NCBI GenBank assembly: GCA_963995505.1
Contig: OZ023186.1
Location: 17,801,570-17,865,569 of the forward strand
Source: Hypericum androsaemum
Lineage: Eukaryota; Streptophyta; Magnoliopsida; Malpighiales; Hypericaceae
Reading direction: 5' to 3'
Length of the DNA: 64,000 nt
The notes beneath the pieces were generated by a model. That model made no database searches. It was given only the letters and a program-made list of their open reading frames with translations, and was not told where the DNA came from. Positions 23,806-36,915 of the stretch are shown here, piece by piece; position 1 is the first letter of the stretch; the number at the start of each line of letters is the position of its first letter. Both the position numbers and the translations under genes were made by a program.

Positions 23806-25700
23806 AAGAAGGTTGTCACGACCCAAATCAGTGGTCGGTGACCGGCGCTAGACTTCAACTCCTTTAATCATAAAGAAATCTAGCCAGCCTCAAATGTATT
23901 CAGAATTTATAATAATTATTCTTTAAACATAAAATTTAAAACCTAATGATCTTTAGTTTCATATTCCAAGTTTACAAAATATAAGCCCAGCTTTTTTTTT
24001 AATACATACTCCCAAGATCAAAACAAATCCTGTGACTACGGAGCTTCTAGATCAATGAGAAAAATACAAACTGGAGACCTCCAGACCAGTCCCGGAGAAT
24101 AAAGCGGACTTAGTACGATCAGAGTAGATCTCCGAACAAATACAACTCGTATTCGAGTTCCTGCAAAACTGGTGAGAGGGAGGGATGAGTGTTTTGGAAT
24201 ACTCAGTAAACAAATAAGATATGCATCGTAATTTATTTAGCTACTCAATGCACAAACATACCTATAACATGCATATAACTAACATGGCAAATAAATTATG
24301 CGGTATGCGGAGATGTACATTATTCAAAAGTCATACTTACCAGATGACCAAATATAGCATATAATCACAAAGTCACAGAAATATTAGCAAACTACGCAAT
24401 TTGACACATGACACATAATTCCCATATCATATAGCAGAACTGACGAACATTCGGCAAGATCTAGATAGTGTCACTCCAACCCCAACACGAGGATACCATA
24501 TCTCAAAGGCGCCATCAAAAACCAACCTCGTCGGCCAAACAGATCATATAAGAATCCATTGTATCCTTATTATATGTGCACATATGTCAACATCCCCGGT
24601 TAGTCACGGGTAGATCTCTGCCTACTAGACGTCCATATCACAGAGCTGAGCCATCCATATAACAAAAGATTCATAGGCTCCAAAACACACCAAACATATC
24701 TAGTGCCCTCGCTGGGCCAGATTGAACAACTTTCACAAATCATAACATCAAACAATATGCTCATATGACAAATGCACAAAATGCACTCACATTACCATAT
24801 TCAGATCATGATAAATAATTAGAGTACGCCAAATAAAGCACGAAACACATATTATTTGTTTACCGATTTTGGCTCGATGACCATAGAATCGGTGATCCTC
24901 TTTCCAATAGACAAATTCTTTCATTTAGAATTCAACTCGTTCGAGTCCGATATCCACAAAATCTTTTCCAAATATCTCCCAAAATATTTTTCAAGACCTG
25001 TGACATTAAAATCGTCCCACATATTCAATTCAATCATAAATTACTAAACTTCAATCTCAATGTTCCTATCTTAAACATATCTGTAAGTATACTTGATAAC
25101 TTCTCATACTATACTGTATGAGTTTTATTTTCCTTTGTTCTGTATCACCTTAACTCTAAAATATTGGCAACTTACCATAATAGAATACCTTTCTCAATTT
25201 CTATGCCTTATACTACCCTACGTACTCAATTTTTCTTCATTTAAACTTCTATTTTCCTTTGCTTCTCCTTTAAAATCTTAGGCTTCCTCATTCAAAGTTT
25301 TCTTATCTAATTAAATTAGTTGTGGTAGTTGATTATTTAAAAGTCTATTACTTCATCTTACTCATACACATTTTCTTACTTCCATTTTTTTAGGTCATGC
25401 ATTCGTTGGTTATATACTATCCTTATTCTGGTTATCCCTTGACCATACCTTTGGTAGTTTTACCAATGATTTTCAATCACTGAGAAGTTCCAAAATTGTA
25501 CATCCATTTGATCTATTAATTTCCAAAGGTTTTGTCACCATGACACAACCAAAGAACTTTTTAATTTCTAAAATTACATATATCTATCGGTTTAACAAGG
25601 AAGAGAATCTATCTAACAACATACCATACCTAATCATCTCCTCCAAAATTAGATATCATAACCTTTCATTAACTTAAATTCATGAACATCTCATCATAAT

Positions 25701-25792
25701 CACCAAACTCCCAATAATGTCTTTCTTTACCACCGACACACTCACTCACCAAACTCCCAATAATGTCTTTCTTTACCACCGACACACTCACT
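25701..25792. repeat. 46-bp perfect tandem duplication inside the solo LTR
   Basis: The unit starts CACCAAACTCCCAATAATGT at 25701 and again at 25747; the two copies appear identical. Noncoding. Confidence 0.85.
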
Positions 25793-27051
25793 GGGATTAA
25801 CTTCAAATATAACTAGAATTTTATGATGTTCATTGTGTCAATTATATTATCTTCTTATTCTCTTATTCATTATCCATGTACATTAAATATATTTTCATAA
25901 AATCATTAACTTATCTCTCATATGGTTGAGCACTTGGATCATAATCCTTATCAGAAATTTTATTTTGTGAATAGACCAAATCGCATATCTCTACATCTTA
26001 ATGCATACACCAAATTTCAAATGTTATGTTGACTACATCCTCTTCCAGTAGTACTAGTACCTTATGTCATTCTTATAATCAAATGAAAACACAACAAAGT
26101 ATTTTTGAACCTACAAAAATCCTTATTCATCAAGTTTGCTCAACTCTTCTCTTGGAATAAAGCCATACTTAATAGTGGTACACACGTTAACATTTTTTTT
26201 CTATTGTAAATTTATCATATTACTAAATCTTGCTTCGAATCACAAATTAGTTCATCTCATCAAACTTCTCAATAATTTTCTTTCACTAGTTAAATCCCTT
26301 GCCTTTCTAGTTTTCCATAATCTATTTTTTTACAATTATAAGTTTTCACTAAATTTCAAACCAATGCTCAGAATCTTAGAAAATATCTCTTATATCCAAA
26401 TTACCATCCCCTTCAAACCTCTAAGACTTTATTCTTCAGAAGACTCTAGCATACTTCGATAATTTTATCTTTGTTAGTACATAGATTCTCTAGTTCTCAA
26501 ATTAATTATCTTGGTGTTCTGCAGATTATTCAACATATATTTTATTTATAATCACACAAATGCTTAAGCATTTACTTGATGGAGTAGTATCAGCAAATAC
26601 TTCCGTCAAAGTACATAGCTATTTTCACCGCAAATTTGCTTTGCCATACTTACTTTTCCTTCCTCGAGCTAACTTAAATCAAATTTTCCTTATTCAAATA
26701 TTTTTGTTCATTTTTCTCTTTGAGTCATTGTCTAATTGTTGATTTTTCTCAAATTTTTTTCTTGTACAAATAACATTTCTTTCCCGCTCTCTCACAAAGC
26801 ATGCATGCACATTATCATATCAATATTATACTTATTGTAACTATAAGCTACCTGATTTATAGATTATCAAAGTTTTAGGTCATAACTCTATCGCACATTC
26901 TTCAAGACTTAGATTATATGCATCAGATCATAATCTGATTATACTCCAACCAATGGCCCAAAATATACATAGGAAGAAATTAAATATATAAGGGTGTTTA
27001 GATGATTTGGACAAAGTGGTGATCAGTCACTTCATCAAAATCTCACCCAAT

Positions 27052-29360
27052 GTGATATATTGAAAATGATCGGATGGAATAAAGGGTAATCTATTGTGCT
27101 ATCGTTATGTGATATGATTTTGGAGGTGTTTCTAGATATCATTTAGTCTCATTAGGATTCTAGTTCAGCTATAACAAAGTCTAGTCAAATTGTTTCCAAG
27201 TTTGATGAATTTGGTTGGACAATTTCGGACAGAATGACCTTTGTTCAGTTAAAGGAGCATATCTTTCTCAATTTTGCTCCGATTACTACAAAGGAATATG
27301 ATCTGAAAACTAGACACATGAGGCTATAATTTATCTGTTGATAATATTTTCCAAAAAGTAACGGAAGTTAGTGAAAAATGGGATTCAAATGGCTGAATTC
27401 TGATTGGGCCACATAGAAAGTGGAACCAATCACAAACTAACACTTGTCTTCATTACAAATTGACACAAGGGCCTTTATGGAGGGATGCTTATCTATTGAA
27501 GGAGCTTATAAGACATGGAAATATCTAGAAAAAGGTAGAAACAAAAGGCAAAAAGGTCTCAAACCCGAAATAGAAGAGAAAGAGGAGAGAGAGAGCAACA
27601 AGAAAGAGAAAGGAACAGGGGAAGAAAGAATAGCTTGGTAAGCTATCTTCCACTCGGATTCGGAATTTTATATCTTCATAAAAGTTGTAGAGGACTCAAA
27701 TATATTTCTAACGATATATTATATGTTCTATTTGGATCAAAGAATCATCGGAAAATCAGTTCCGAACTACAGACTGATTACTATAATTCTCAATCGAGCG
27801 TGTGTCAGAATAAGTGCTTGGTAAGCATACTTAGACTCCGAATTGGACTTTAGTTCCTTCTTACAGATTGTAGAAGACTTGAGTAGCTTTCTAACGCCAT
27901 ATCCCACGCCCTATTTGGATGAAGGGTTTATCTTAAAAGCTCTACGAAAAGTTAGGTTGACAGTTTGGGTTCGGTATTGAAGGGGGACCAAGAGTAAACG
28001 TTGGGTAAGTTGATTCTTTGGAATTCTATGTTGATTTTTGAACTCTAAGTTATCAAGAACTACAGTGGAGTTTGAGTACAATGGATAAATAGATCGAGTT
28101 TTATGTGATATCTACCGAAATTTGAAGCGGTTGAGCTTATTGCGTGTTTGGTGTGTAACTTGGTGAGAGAAGTGAGGAATTGACCTCATTTTATGTTGGA
28201 AATTATTGTACAGAGCATATAAGGCTTCTTCACAACTTGGAAGATCGGTTGAAGGTTAAAGTGAAGGGAGGATAAGACTCAGAAATCAGCACCATTGAGG
28301 AATACTCGTTTGTGTAAGCGGATAGAACATGATAGATTGATTTTGTTTGGTGCATGTGCATGTTTCAGACCTTGATTATGTGCGTCTCATACATATGGAG
28401 TTTGTTCATAAAGTTGTCATGTGCTTAAGTGACATGTTTGATCATGTTTGGATTGGTTGGTGACATATGTGGTATATGTATGTGTGGCCGGCTAGAGTGT
28501 ATGTGTTGCTAGCTTGGGGCCAATTTGTGAGGTTGTTACATGTCCATATGTATTGGATGTGGTCTTGGACCTTTGATTGTGCGATGAATATGTTGTGTTA
28601 TTTTTTGTGAGAAATGGACAGGTTTTCCGTGCTAACCGGGGATGTTAGCCTATGTGCACATAGACTGGGGATATCCTAGTTACTACTATAAACTTAGTAT
28701 ATGATTATGGAAAGGAGATTTTGTTGGCCATGTTGATATCCCTGCGCTGGAGAGGAAGTGGCCCGACTAAATCTGTCTATAGCTCACCGTTTGTTGACTA
28801 TTTTTATGTGTGTGATCATATGGTTAGCATGCATTTTTGTGGTCTTATCTGATGTTGAACATAGTTAAGCTCTGTTTCACCCACTTGTATCTGACTCAAT
28901 CAATATGTTATGTTCTATCTTCTTACTAAGTGTTTCAAAACACTTACCCCTTACTAATCCATCTCAGGTTCCGAGCTATCCTAGTTTTTCTTGGGTTCCG
29001 GAGTCCGTGGTGCATGCCCATCTCTTTCCTTCCAGGGCTACTCTTTGAGGTCTCCGGAATATGCTGACTTTTGTACACCCGTGTAGATGCTCCGTAGTGG
29101 TTTTCAGATACTAGATCCTGGTCTATGTTTGTTTTGATCATGTATCATCAGGGAACTTGTTTAGATTTTTGGTGATGGTTCTTATATCATCTTTGTATAT
29201 CTTATCCTTTGAGGGGCATGTTTATATGACTTAACTTTGTGTTGGTTTCAATAGGTTGATTAACTTTATGTTATGTTTTGAGGCTGGCTAGATCTATATT
29301 TTGTTGTTTGTATTTTGTGAGGTCTAGCGTCGGTCACCGACCTTAAGTTGGGTCGTGACA
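27052..29360 (+). repeat. 5' LTR of the chromovirus
   Basis: It begins TGTGATATATTGAAAATGAT and ends GGGTCGTGACA. It is 2,309 bp against 2,303 bp for the 3' LTR. Visible differences are scattered substitutions and one small indel near 27565. Short ORFs within it are duplicated in the other LTR and are not genes. Confidence 0.92.
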
Positions 29361-29364
29361 GACT

Positions 29365-29376
29365 TGGTATCAGAGC
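29365..29376 (+). other. primer-binding site, initiator tRNA-Met type
   Basis: TGGTATCAGAGC lies four bases after the 5' LTR. This sequence is the usual complement of the 3' end of initiator methionine tRNA and primes minus-strand DNA synthesis. Confidence 0.9.
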
Positions 29377-29519
29377 CTAGGTTATTTTGCCTTATGTGTT
29401 GTCTGAATGAGTACTTTAGGAACCTTACGGAGCTTAGGATCTCTCATACTCTTTTCCTCCTTTGTATAAGCTTGTCCTTTGGTCTTTTTAAATCGTGACT
29501 TGCTTTTATAGGGGGAGAT

Positions 29520-30743
29520 ATGCCTGTTACACACAGTGGTGCTGAAACTACTATGAGGGAGCGATGTGAGAGCTCGGAGGGACCCATAGAAGATATACTA
29601 CCTGAGCCCGCACTACCAGCGGAGAACATAACTACTGCCAATACCACGATATTTGAGACAGACCCACCAGTTGATAGTACTTCTGAGGCTGAAAGACGTG
29701 GTGGTGATGCTGTGGACAGAGTATTGATAGCAATGGAGAAATTTATTGCTGCTCAACAAAGTCAGGTGGATCGAAAAGCTGCTATGGTTTCTAAAGATGA
29801 CTCATTGGGAGAGTTCCTTAAGTTGGAGCCACCTACATTTTCAGGTGTGCGTGATGATCCTCATGTATTTATTGATGAAATGGAGAAGAGGTGGAAGATT
29901 TTGAAATGTGAAGGAAAGAGGATGGTAGAGTTAGCTGCATTTAAATTGACGGGAGAGGCTGGGGTCTGGTTTCAAACTGTTGGATCACGTGGATGGACTT
30001 GGAAGAGATTTAGTAAAGCTTTGTTAGATCACTTCTTGCCTGAGAGTTTGAGGGATGCCCGTGCTTTCGAGTTTGAGCAGTTGGTGAAGACACCAGAGAT
30101 GACAGTTACTGTGTATGATCAGAAGTTTTGTTATCTTTCCCGCTATGCAAAGCATTTGATTCCTGATGAGGAGAAGAAGGTAAAGAGGTTCATCCGGGGA
30201 CTTGATGATGCTATGTTCAAGGTTATGTATCCTCGTGGATTTCAGTCCTATGCAGCTGCAGTGGATTGTGCAACGACACTGGAGATGCGTGATATTGAGC
30301 GACAAATGATCCAAAGACAAGCGAAAGTTCATAGATTTGAAAGACAACCACAACCTAGTTCTAACCAAAGCTTTGGGCAACAACAGGGAAGGATAAATAT
30401 TCAGCCTACCGTGTCAAGAGGTGGAGGATCATTTGGTAGATTTGGGAGAGGAAAAGGTGTTCGTAACCAATATGGTGGTCAGGATCAATCTAGTAGCTCA
30501 GTGAGTTGTCCAAGTTGTGGAAAACAACATCATGGAAGATCATGTTATAGACAGATAGGAGCTTGCTTTGGATGTGGCAAATATGGACATCATGTCAAAG
30601 ATTGTCCTGAGGCTAAAGCAAGGCAACATATCCAGGTTGCTAGTTTGTCTACTGCACCTCATGGTTATAGATTTCCCCGACTTCAAGGACAAAATAGGAG
30701 TTTAGTGGGCCAGAGCTTTGAGGGGGGAGAATTCAGCTTCTAA
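29520..30743 (+). CDS. gag: retrotransposon gag polyprotein
   Basis: The ORF is 407 codons. It holds the plant retrotransposon gag region ([12 protein letters not shown], then EKRWKIL and [10 protein letters not shown]) and a CCHC zinc knuckle [14 protein letters not shown] at residues 349-362. It forms the particle shell and binds RNA (family knowledge). It ends 26 bases inside the next ORF, which is in another frame; relatives usually have one continuous gag-pol frame. Confidence 0.9.
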   Translation: MPVTHSGAETTMRERCESSEGPIEDILPEPALPAENITTANTTIFETDPPVDSTSEAERRGGDAVDRVLIAMEKFIAAQQSQVDRKAAMVSKDDSLGEFLKLEPPTFSGVRDDPHVFIDEMEKRWKILKCEGKRMVELAAFKLTGEAGVWFQTVGSRGWTWKRFSKALLDHFLPESLRDARAFEFEQLVKTPEMTVTVYDQKFCYLSRYAKHLIPDEEKKVKRFIRGLDDAMFKVMYPRGFQSYAAAVDCATTLEMRDIERQMIQRQAKVHRFERQPQPSSNQSFGQQQGRINIQPTVSRGGGSFGRFGRGKGVRNQYGGQDQSSSSVSCPSCGKQHHGRSCYRQIGACFGCGKYGHHVKDCPEAKARQHIQVASLSTAPHGYRFPRLQGQNRSLVGQSFEGGEFSF

Positions 30744-33700
30744 GGGAAAGGAGCCTACAGAATATGGTGGAGGTGGTCCTGCTCGAGTATACACTTTGAC
30801 GAAGAAAGATGCTGCAGCATCTAATACTGTAGTTTCAGGTATACTCCCTATAGGCTTGTCAAATGCTCGAGTGTTGTTTGATTCGGGGTCGACACATTCA
30901 TTCGTGTCACCCCAGTTTGCTCAGTCTTTTGATGGTCAACCTGAGTTCTTAGAGGAGTCACTAGATGTTTGTACTCCTTCAGGTCATATCATGCATGTGC
31001 ATTTAGTTCTTAAATCGTGTGTGATTATTGTGAATGAACATAATATGGTTGCTGATTTATATGTGCTAGAGATGGAGGATTTTGATGTGATTTTGGGTAT
31101 GGATTGGTTATCCTCATATCATGCAATAGTAGATTGTTTCAATAAGATTGTGAACTTCAGGCCTAAGGATGAGCAAGAATTTATGTTCCGGGGTGATAGG
31201 ATGACCATTCCAGCTAGGCTTATTTCATGTTTGAAGGCTTGCAGACTGTTAAAAAGGGGTTGTGTAAGTTATTTGGCTATGGTTAAAGAAGTTGATACAG
31301 ATGCAGAAAAGATAACTATCAATAAGATTCCTGTTGTGAAGGAGTTTCCAGATATTTTTCCAGATGAATTACCAGGTTTACCTCCTGAGAGGGAAATCGA
31401 GTTTTGTATTGAGTTGATGCCAGGGACAGAACCAATCTCTATACCACCATATCGCATGGCACCTGCTGAGTTAAAAGAGCTGAAGATTCAGTTGCAAGAT
31501 CTGTTGGATAAAGGATATATTCGGCCTAGTGTTTCACCGTGGGGTGCCCCAGTGTTATTTGTTAGGAAGAAGGATGGAAGTTTGAGATTGTGCATTGATT
31601 ACCGTAAGCTTAATAAGATGACTATTCGCAACCAATATCCTCTTCCACGTATTGATGATTTATTTGATCAACTAAAGGATGCCAAGTGGTTCTCAAAGAT
31701 TGACTTAAGGTCAGGATATCATCAGTTAAGGATTCGAAAGGAAGATGTGGCTAAGACAGCTTTCAGAACTCGATATGGACACTATGAGTTCTTGGTTATG
31801 CCATTTGGTCTCACTAATGCACCTGCATGCTTTATGGGTTTGATGAATCGGGTGTTTAAGCCATTCTTGAATCAATTTGTAGTTGTCTTCATTGATGACA
31901 TATTGGTTTACTCACGTACTAAAGAAGAGCATGAAGGACATCTTCGGTTAGTTTTGAAAACTTTGCTTGATAATCAGTTGTATGCGAAGTTTTCTAAGTG
32001 TGAGTTTTGGCTACAAAGTGTGGCATTCCTAGGACATGTTATTTCCAAGGATGGAGTATCAGTTGATCCAATGAAGGTAGAAACGGTGGTGAATTGGCCA
32101 ACTCCCACCAATGTTACTGAGGTACGTAGTTTCCTTGGTTTGGCTGGATATTACAGACGATTTGTAAAAGGGTTTTCTACTTTGGCTGCTCCACTCACCC
32201 GATTGACACAGAAGAATGTAAAGTATGTGTGGACAGAAGACTGTGAGAGAAGTTTTCAAGAGTTGAAATATTTGTTAACTAATGCTCCAGTTTTAGCTTT
32301 ACCATCTGCATTCGGGAAATATTCAGTGTACTGTGATGCTTCCAGAATTGGTTTGGGATGTGTTTTGATGCAGGAAAAAAATGTGATAGCTTATGCCTCT
32401 AGACAATTGAAGAAACATGAGCACAACTACCCAGTGCACGATTTGGAAATGGCGGCAGTGGTGTTTGCACTCAAGATATGGAGGCATTATCTATATGGTG
32501 AGAAATTTGAAATATTTACTGACCATAAGAGCTTAAAGTATATTTTTGATCAAAGAGATCTAAATATGAGACAAAGGAGATGGTTGGAGCTTCTGAAAGA
32601 CTATGATTGTACCATTAGGTATCATCCAGGAAAAGGTAACGTGGTTGCAGATGCCTTGAGCCGAAAGTCAGCTTGTAGTTTGGCACATATATCATTGATT
32701 CGACAACCTTTGATTACAAGCCTACACGAGCTAGTCGACCAAGGATTGGAGTTGACAACAGTTCTAAATGGAACTGAACCTGTGATGTTGGGTGAGATAC
32801 ATATGCAACCAACTATTCGTGGTCGAGTTGTGGAACTACAACGAGAGGATCCTGAGTTAGTGGAAATAATTAGAAAAGTTGAGGAAGGAGCATTGCCAAA
32901 ATTTCATCTTAGTGCTAATGGTGTTCTACATTACGGTACTCGACTGGTTGTGCCTAATGTAGGAGATGTGAGGAGAGATATTATGGCTCAAGCACACAAG
33001 GCCATGTACAGTATGCATCCAGGTTCGACAAAGATGTACCATGATGTAAAGAATCATTATTGGTGGAATGGCATGAAAAAAGACATTGGTGATTTTGTTG
33101 CTAGGTGTTTAACATGTCAACAGGTGAAAGCGGAACACCAAAGACCTTCTGTTTTGTTACAACCATTGGATATTCCAGAGTGGAAATGGGAACGAATCAC
33201 TATGGATTTGTTAGTGGGTCTCCCGACTTCACCAAAGGGGTTTGATTCTGTTTGGGTTATTGTTGACAGATTGACGAAATCTGCACATTTTATACCTATT
33301 AAGAGTACATATGATGCAGCAAAGTTGGCACAACTATTTATTGATCAGATTGTTCGACTGCATGGAGTTCCTGTCTCGATAGTTTCTGATCGAGGGACAC
33401 ACTTTACATCTCAATTTTGGAAGAAGTTTCAAGATGTCATAGGTACTCGTCTGGATTTGAGTACAGCTTTCCATCCCCAAACAGATGGACAGTCAGAACG
33501 AACAATCCAAATATTGGAAGATATGATGCGAGCATGTGTGATAGATTTTAGAGGAGGTTGGGAACTGTATTTGCCTTTGATAGAGTTTGCCTACAATAAT
33601 AGTTACCAAGCTAGTATTCAGATGGCACCTTATGAGGCATTGTATGGAAGGAAGTGCAGGTCACCGATATATTGGGATGATGTTGGTGAGAAGCAGCATT

Positions 33701-33918
33701 TGAGTCTAGAACTCTTGCAGGAGACAGTTGATAAAATTAAGGTAATCCGGGAAAGATTAGTGACAGCTCAGAGTAGACAGAAGTCATACTCAGATAAAAG
33801 GAGAAAAGATATTGAATTTGAAGTGGGTTCCAATGTATTTCTAAAAGTGTCTCCAATGAAAGGGATTATGAGATTTGGAAAGAAGGGTAAGTTGAGTTCA
33901 AGATATGTGGGATCCTAG
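30718..33918 (+). CDS. pol: retrotransposon pol (protease-RT-RNase H-integrase), 3' truncated
   Basis: This ORF of 1,066 codons carries the aspartic protease site DSG (55-57), the reverse transcriptase catalytic FIDD (391-394), the RNase H segment DHKSLKYIF (from 602), the integrase zinc-binding WWNGMKKDI...CLTCQ (C797, C800) and the integrase core ([12 protein letters not shown], then [11 protein letters not shown]). No stop interrupts these domains. The frame then ends early at 33916-33918 in the region where relatives continue to the chromodomain. Comparing the reading on both sides suggests loss of about 10 bases at about 33910. The ATG at 30718 may not be the real start if gag and pol were one frame. 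Confidence 0.9.
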   Translation: MRGENSASKGKEPTEYGGGGPARVYTLTKKDAAASNTVVSGILPIGLSNARVLFDSGSTHSFVSPQFAQSFDGQPEFLEESLDVCTPSGHIMHVHLVLKSCVIIVNEHNMVADLYVLEMEDFDVILGMDWLSSYHAIVDCFNKIVNFRPKDEQEFMFRGDRMTIPARLISCLKACRLLKRGCVSYLAMVKEVDTDAEKITINKIPVVKEFPDIFPDELPGLPPEREIEFCIELMPGTEPISIPPYRMAPAELKELKIQLQDLLDKGYIRPSVSPWGAPVLFVRKKDGSLRLCIDYRKLNKMTIRNQYPLPRIDDLFDQLKDAKWFSKIDLRSGYHQLRIRKEDVAKTAFRTRYGHYEFLVMPFGLTNAPACFMGLMNRVFKPFLNQFVVVFIDDILVYSRTKEEHEGHLRLVLKTLLDNQLYAKFSKCEFWLQSVAFLGHVISKDGVSVDPMKVETVVNWPTPTNVTEVRSFLGLAGYYRRFVKGFSTLAAPLTRLTQKNVKYVWTEDCERSFQELKYLLTNAPVLALPSAFGKYSVYCDASRIGLGCVLMQEKNVIAYASRQLKKHEHNYPVHDLEMAAVVFALKIWRHYLYGEKFEIFTDHKSLKYIFDQRDLNMRQRRWLELLKDYDCTIRYHPGKGNVVADALSRKSACSLAHISLIRQPLITSLHELVDQGLELTTVLNGTEPVMLGEIHMQPTIRGRVVELQREDPELVEIIRKVEEGALPKFHLSANGVLHYGTRLVVPNVGDVRRDIMAQAHKAMYSMHPGSTKMYHDVKNHYWWNGMKKDIGDFVARCLTCQQVKAEHQRPSVLLQPLDIPEWKWERITMDLLVGLPTSPKGFDSVWVIVDRLTKSAHFIPIKSTYDAAKLAQLFIDQIVRLHGVPVSIVSDRGTHFTSQFWKKFQDVIGTRLDLSTAFHPQTDGQSERTIQILEDMMRACVIDFRGGWELYLPLIEFAYNNSYQASIQMAPYEALYGRKCRSPIYWDDVGEKQHLSLELLQETVDKIKVIRERLVTAQSRQKSYSDKRRKDIEFEVGSNVFLKVSPMKGIMRFGKKGKLSSRYVGS

Positions 33919-33924
33919 AAAGAG

Positions 33925-34232
33925 TTGGTCGAGTGGCTTATTGGCTGGCATTACCACCCTCCCTCTCACACGTACACCCAGTGTTTCATATTTTAATGCT
34001 TAGAAGATACCTGCATGATTCTTCACATGTGCTAGATCAGCCAAATGTCGAATTTCAGGATGATCTCACCTACGAAGAGCGACCTTTACGGATATTGGAT
34101 AAACAAGTGAGAAATCTCAGGACTAAAGATCTTCCATTTGTGAAAGTGGAGTGGCAAAATCATTCTCCCGCTGAGGCTACATGGGAGTTAGAGGAGGATA
34201 TGCGAGGAAAGTATCCACATCTATTTGTGTAA
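33925..34232 (+). pseudogene. displaced pol C-terminus with chromodomain-like tail
   Basis: In the next frame the reading resumes with LALPPSLSHVHPVFH, a segment normally fused to integrase, then a chromodomain-like end (FVKVEWQNHSPAEATWELEE). Such chromodomains guide integration to heterochromatin in chromoviruses (family knowledge). It is cut off from pol by the break near 33910. Confidence 0.8.
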
Positions 34233-34280
34233 CCCTGTAAGTGCTTCATACCTTCAGTAAATTCGGGGACGAATTTTAAT

Positions 34281-34293
34281 AAGGGGGGAGAAT
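34281..34293 (+). other. polypurine tract
   Basis: AAGGGGGGAG followed by AAT lies immediately upstream of the 3' LTR and is the expected primer site for plus-strand synthesis. Confidence 0.85.
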
Positions 34294-36596
34294 TGTGATA
34301 TATTGAAAATGATCGGATGGAATAAAGGGTATTCTATTGTGCTATCGTTATGTGATATGATTTTGGAGGTGTTTCTAGATATCATTTAGTCTCATTAGGA
34401 TTCTAGTTCAACTATAACAAAGTCTAGTCAAATTGTTTCCAAGTTTGATGAATTTGGTTGGACAATTTCGGACAGAATGACCTTTGTTCAGTTAAAGGAG
34501 CATATCTTTCTCAATTTTGCTCCGATTACTACAAAAAAATATGATCTGAAAACTAGACACATGAGGCTATAATTTATCTGTTGATAATATTTTCCAAAAA
34601 GTAACGGAAATTAGTTAAAAATAGGATTCAAATGGCTGAATTCTGATTGGGCCACATGAAAAGTGGAACCAATCACAAACTAATACTTGTCTTCATTACA
34701 AATTGACACAAGGGCCTTTATGGAGGGATGCTTATCTATTGAAGGAGCTTATAAGACATGGAAATATCTAGAAAAAGGTGGAAACAAAAGGCAAAAAGGT
34801 CTCAAACCCGAAATAGAGGAGAGAGAGAGAGCAAGAAGAAAGAGAAAGGAACAGGGGAAGAAAGAACAGCTTGGTAAGCTATCTTCTACTCGGATTCGGA
34901 ATTTTATATCTTCATAAAAGTTGTAGAGGACTCAAATATATTTCTAACGATATATTATATGTTCTATTTGGATCAAAGAATCATCGGGAAATTAGTTCCG
35001 AACTACAGACTGATTACTATAATTCTCAATCAAGCGTGTGTCAGAATAAGTGCTTGGTAAGCATATTTAGACTCCGAATTGGACTTTAGTTTCTTCTTAC
35101 AGATTGTAGAAGACTTGAGTAGCTTTCTAACGCCATATCCCACGCCCTATTTGGATGAAGAGTTTGTCTTAAAAGCTCTACCAAAATTCAGGTTGACAGT
35201 TTGGGTTCGGTATTGAAGGGGGACCAAGAGTAAACGTTGGGTAAGTTGATTCTTTGGAATTCTATGTTGATTTTTGAACTCTAAGTTATCAAGAACTACA
35301 GGGGAGTTTGAGTACAATGGATAAATATATCGAGTTTTATGTGGTATCTACCAAAGTTAGAAGCGGTTGAGCTTATTGCGTGTTTGGTGTGTAACTTGGT
35401 GGGGGAAGTGAGGAATTGACCTCATTTTATGTTGGAAATTATTGTACAGAGCATATAAGGCTTCTTCACAACTTGGAAGATCGGTTGAAGGTTAAAGTGA
35501 AGGGAGGATAAGACTCGAAAATCAGCACCATTGAGGAATACTCGTTTGTGTAAGCGGATAGAACATGATAGATTGATTTTGTTTGGTGCATGTGCATATT
35601 TCAGACCTTGATTATGTGCGTCTCATACATATGGAGTTTGTTCATAAAGTTGTCATGTGCTTAAGTGACATGTTTGATCATGTTTGGATTGGTTGGTGAC
35701 ATATGTGGTATATGTGTGTGTGGCCGGCTAGAGTGTATGTGTTGCTAGCTTGGGGCCAATTTGTGAGGTTGTTACATGTCCATATGTATTGGATGTTGTC
35801 TTGGACCTTTGATTGTGTGATAAATATGTTGTGTTATTTTTGGTAAGAAATGGACAGGTTTTCCGTGCTAACAGGGGATGTTAGCCTATGTGCACATAGA
35901 CTGGGGATATCCTAGTTACTACTATAAATTTAGTATATGATTATGGAAAGGAGATTTTGTTGGCCATGTTGATATCCCTGCGCTGGAGAGGAAGTGGCCC
36001 GACTAAATCTGTCTATAGCTCACCGTTTGTTGACTATTTTTATGTGTGTGATCATATGGTTAGCATGTATTTTTGTGGTCTTATCTAATGTTGAACATAG
36101 TTAAGCTCTGTTTCACCCACTTGTATCTGACTCAATCAATATGTTATGTTCTATCTTCTTACTAAGTGTTTCAAAATACTTATCCCTTACTAATCCATCT
36201 CAGGTTCCGAGCTATCCTAGTTTTTCTTGGGTTCCGGAGTCCGTGGTGCATGCCCATCTCTTTCCTTCCAGGGCTACTCTTTGAGGTCTCTGGAATATGC
36301 TGACTTTTGTACACCCGTGTAGATGCTCCGTAGTGGTTTTCAGATACTAGATCCTGGTCTATGTTTGTTTTGATCATGTATCATCAGGGAACTTGTTTAG
36401 ATTTTTGGTGATGGTTCTTATATCATCTTTGTATATCTTATCCTTTGGGAGGCATGTTTATATGACTTAACTTTGTGTTGGTTTCAATAGGCTGATTAAC
36501 TTTATGTTATGTTTTGAGGCTGGCTAGATCTATATTTTGTTGTTTGTATTTTGTGAGGTCTAGCGCCGGTCACCGACCTTAGGTTGGGTCGTGACA
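34294..36596 (+). repeat. 3' LTR of the chromovirus
   Basis: It begins TGTGATATATTGAAAATGAT and ends GGTTGGGTCGTGACA, directly followed by the CCCAA duplication. It is collinear with the 5' LTR along its length. Confidence 0.92.
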
Positions 36597-36915
36597 CCCA
36601 AGGAATGATATCATATTAATTAATTTATTTTTAATTAAGTTAACAACTATACATTTATTTAATATCTAAATTTAATTCGTACCAAATTATATATAATCAC
36701 ATTTTTTTCGAAATTTTTAATGACTAATGTGCATTGCTATTTCAACGTAGTATATTATTATCTTCCCGAATGAATCAGCATACTCTAATAAAACTAACTA
36801 AGTTTAACTAACATAGCTGGGTATTACAAAGGTGCACCTTGTTTATATAGATAGTCAAATCAAATCACTTAAGGCTTTCAGACAGAAAATATCATTTTCG
36901 GGGTATCACAGTACT

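Larger units (their letters stand above)
27047..36601 (+). mobile_element. Ty3/gypsy chromovirus (Tekay/Del-like), near-complete
   Basis: Both LTRs, the primer-binding site, gag, pol and polypurine tract are present. Target duplication CCCAA occurs at 27047-27051 and 36597-36601. The element itself spans 27052-36596 (9,545 bp). LTRs of about 2.3 kb, gag and pol in the order protease-RT-RNase H-integrase, and a chromodomain-like tail fit the Tekay/Del lineage of chromoviruses. The two LTRs are very similar by eye. Two breaks affect coding: gag and pol lie in different frames and the end of pol is out of frame. Confidence 0.92.
23809..36833 (-). mobile_element. solo LTR of a chromovirus-like element, split by a younger element
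   Basis: Target duplication AAGGT lies at 23809-23813 and 36829-36833. On the minus strand the LTR begins TGTAATACCCAGCTATGTTA and ends GGTCGGTGACC... then GGGTCGTGACA, so it has TG...CA ends. Removing the inner element leaves about 3,465 bp (23814-27051 plus 36602-36828) without gag, pol, primer-binding site or second LTR. Its last 45 bases resemble those of the inner element's LTR, which points to the same lineage. It is read as the product of LTR-LTR recombination. Confidence 0.75.
23284..36915 (-). mobile_element. Cassandra-type TRIM with 5S-derived LTRs, split by later insertions
   Basis: The TRIM is in minus orientation and lies inside the LINE. Its LTRs are 23289-23547 and 23632-23813 continued at 36834-36910; each runs TG(C/T)AACGCC... 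to ...GGTATCACA. The internal part is only about 84 bp (23548-23631) and ends, on the minus strand, with TAGTATCAGAGC-like primer-binding sequence and an AGGAGGGGTG-like polypurine tract at the other end. Target duplication GTACT occurs at 23284-23288 and 36911-36915. No proteins are encoded, as expected for TRIMs. The second LTR is interrupted at AAGGT by 13 kb of other elements. Confidence 0.85.

Noticed and set aside
27444..27853. Small ORFs repeated at 27.4-27.9 kb and 34.7-35.1 kb
   Set aside because: They lie at the same position in both LTRs and are diverging without coding constraint.
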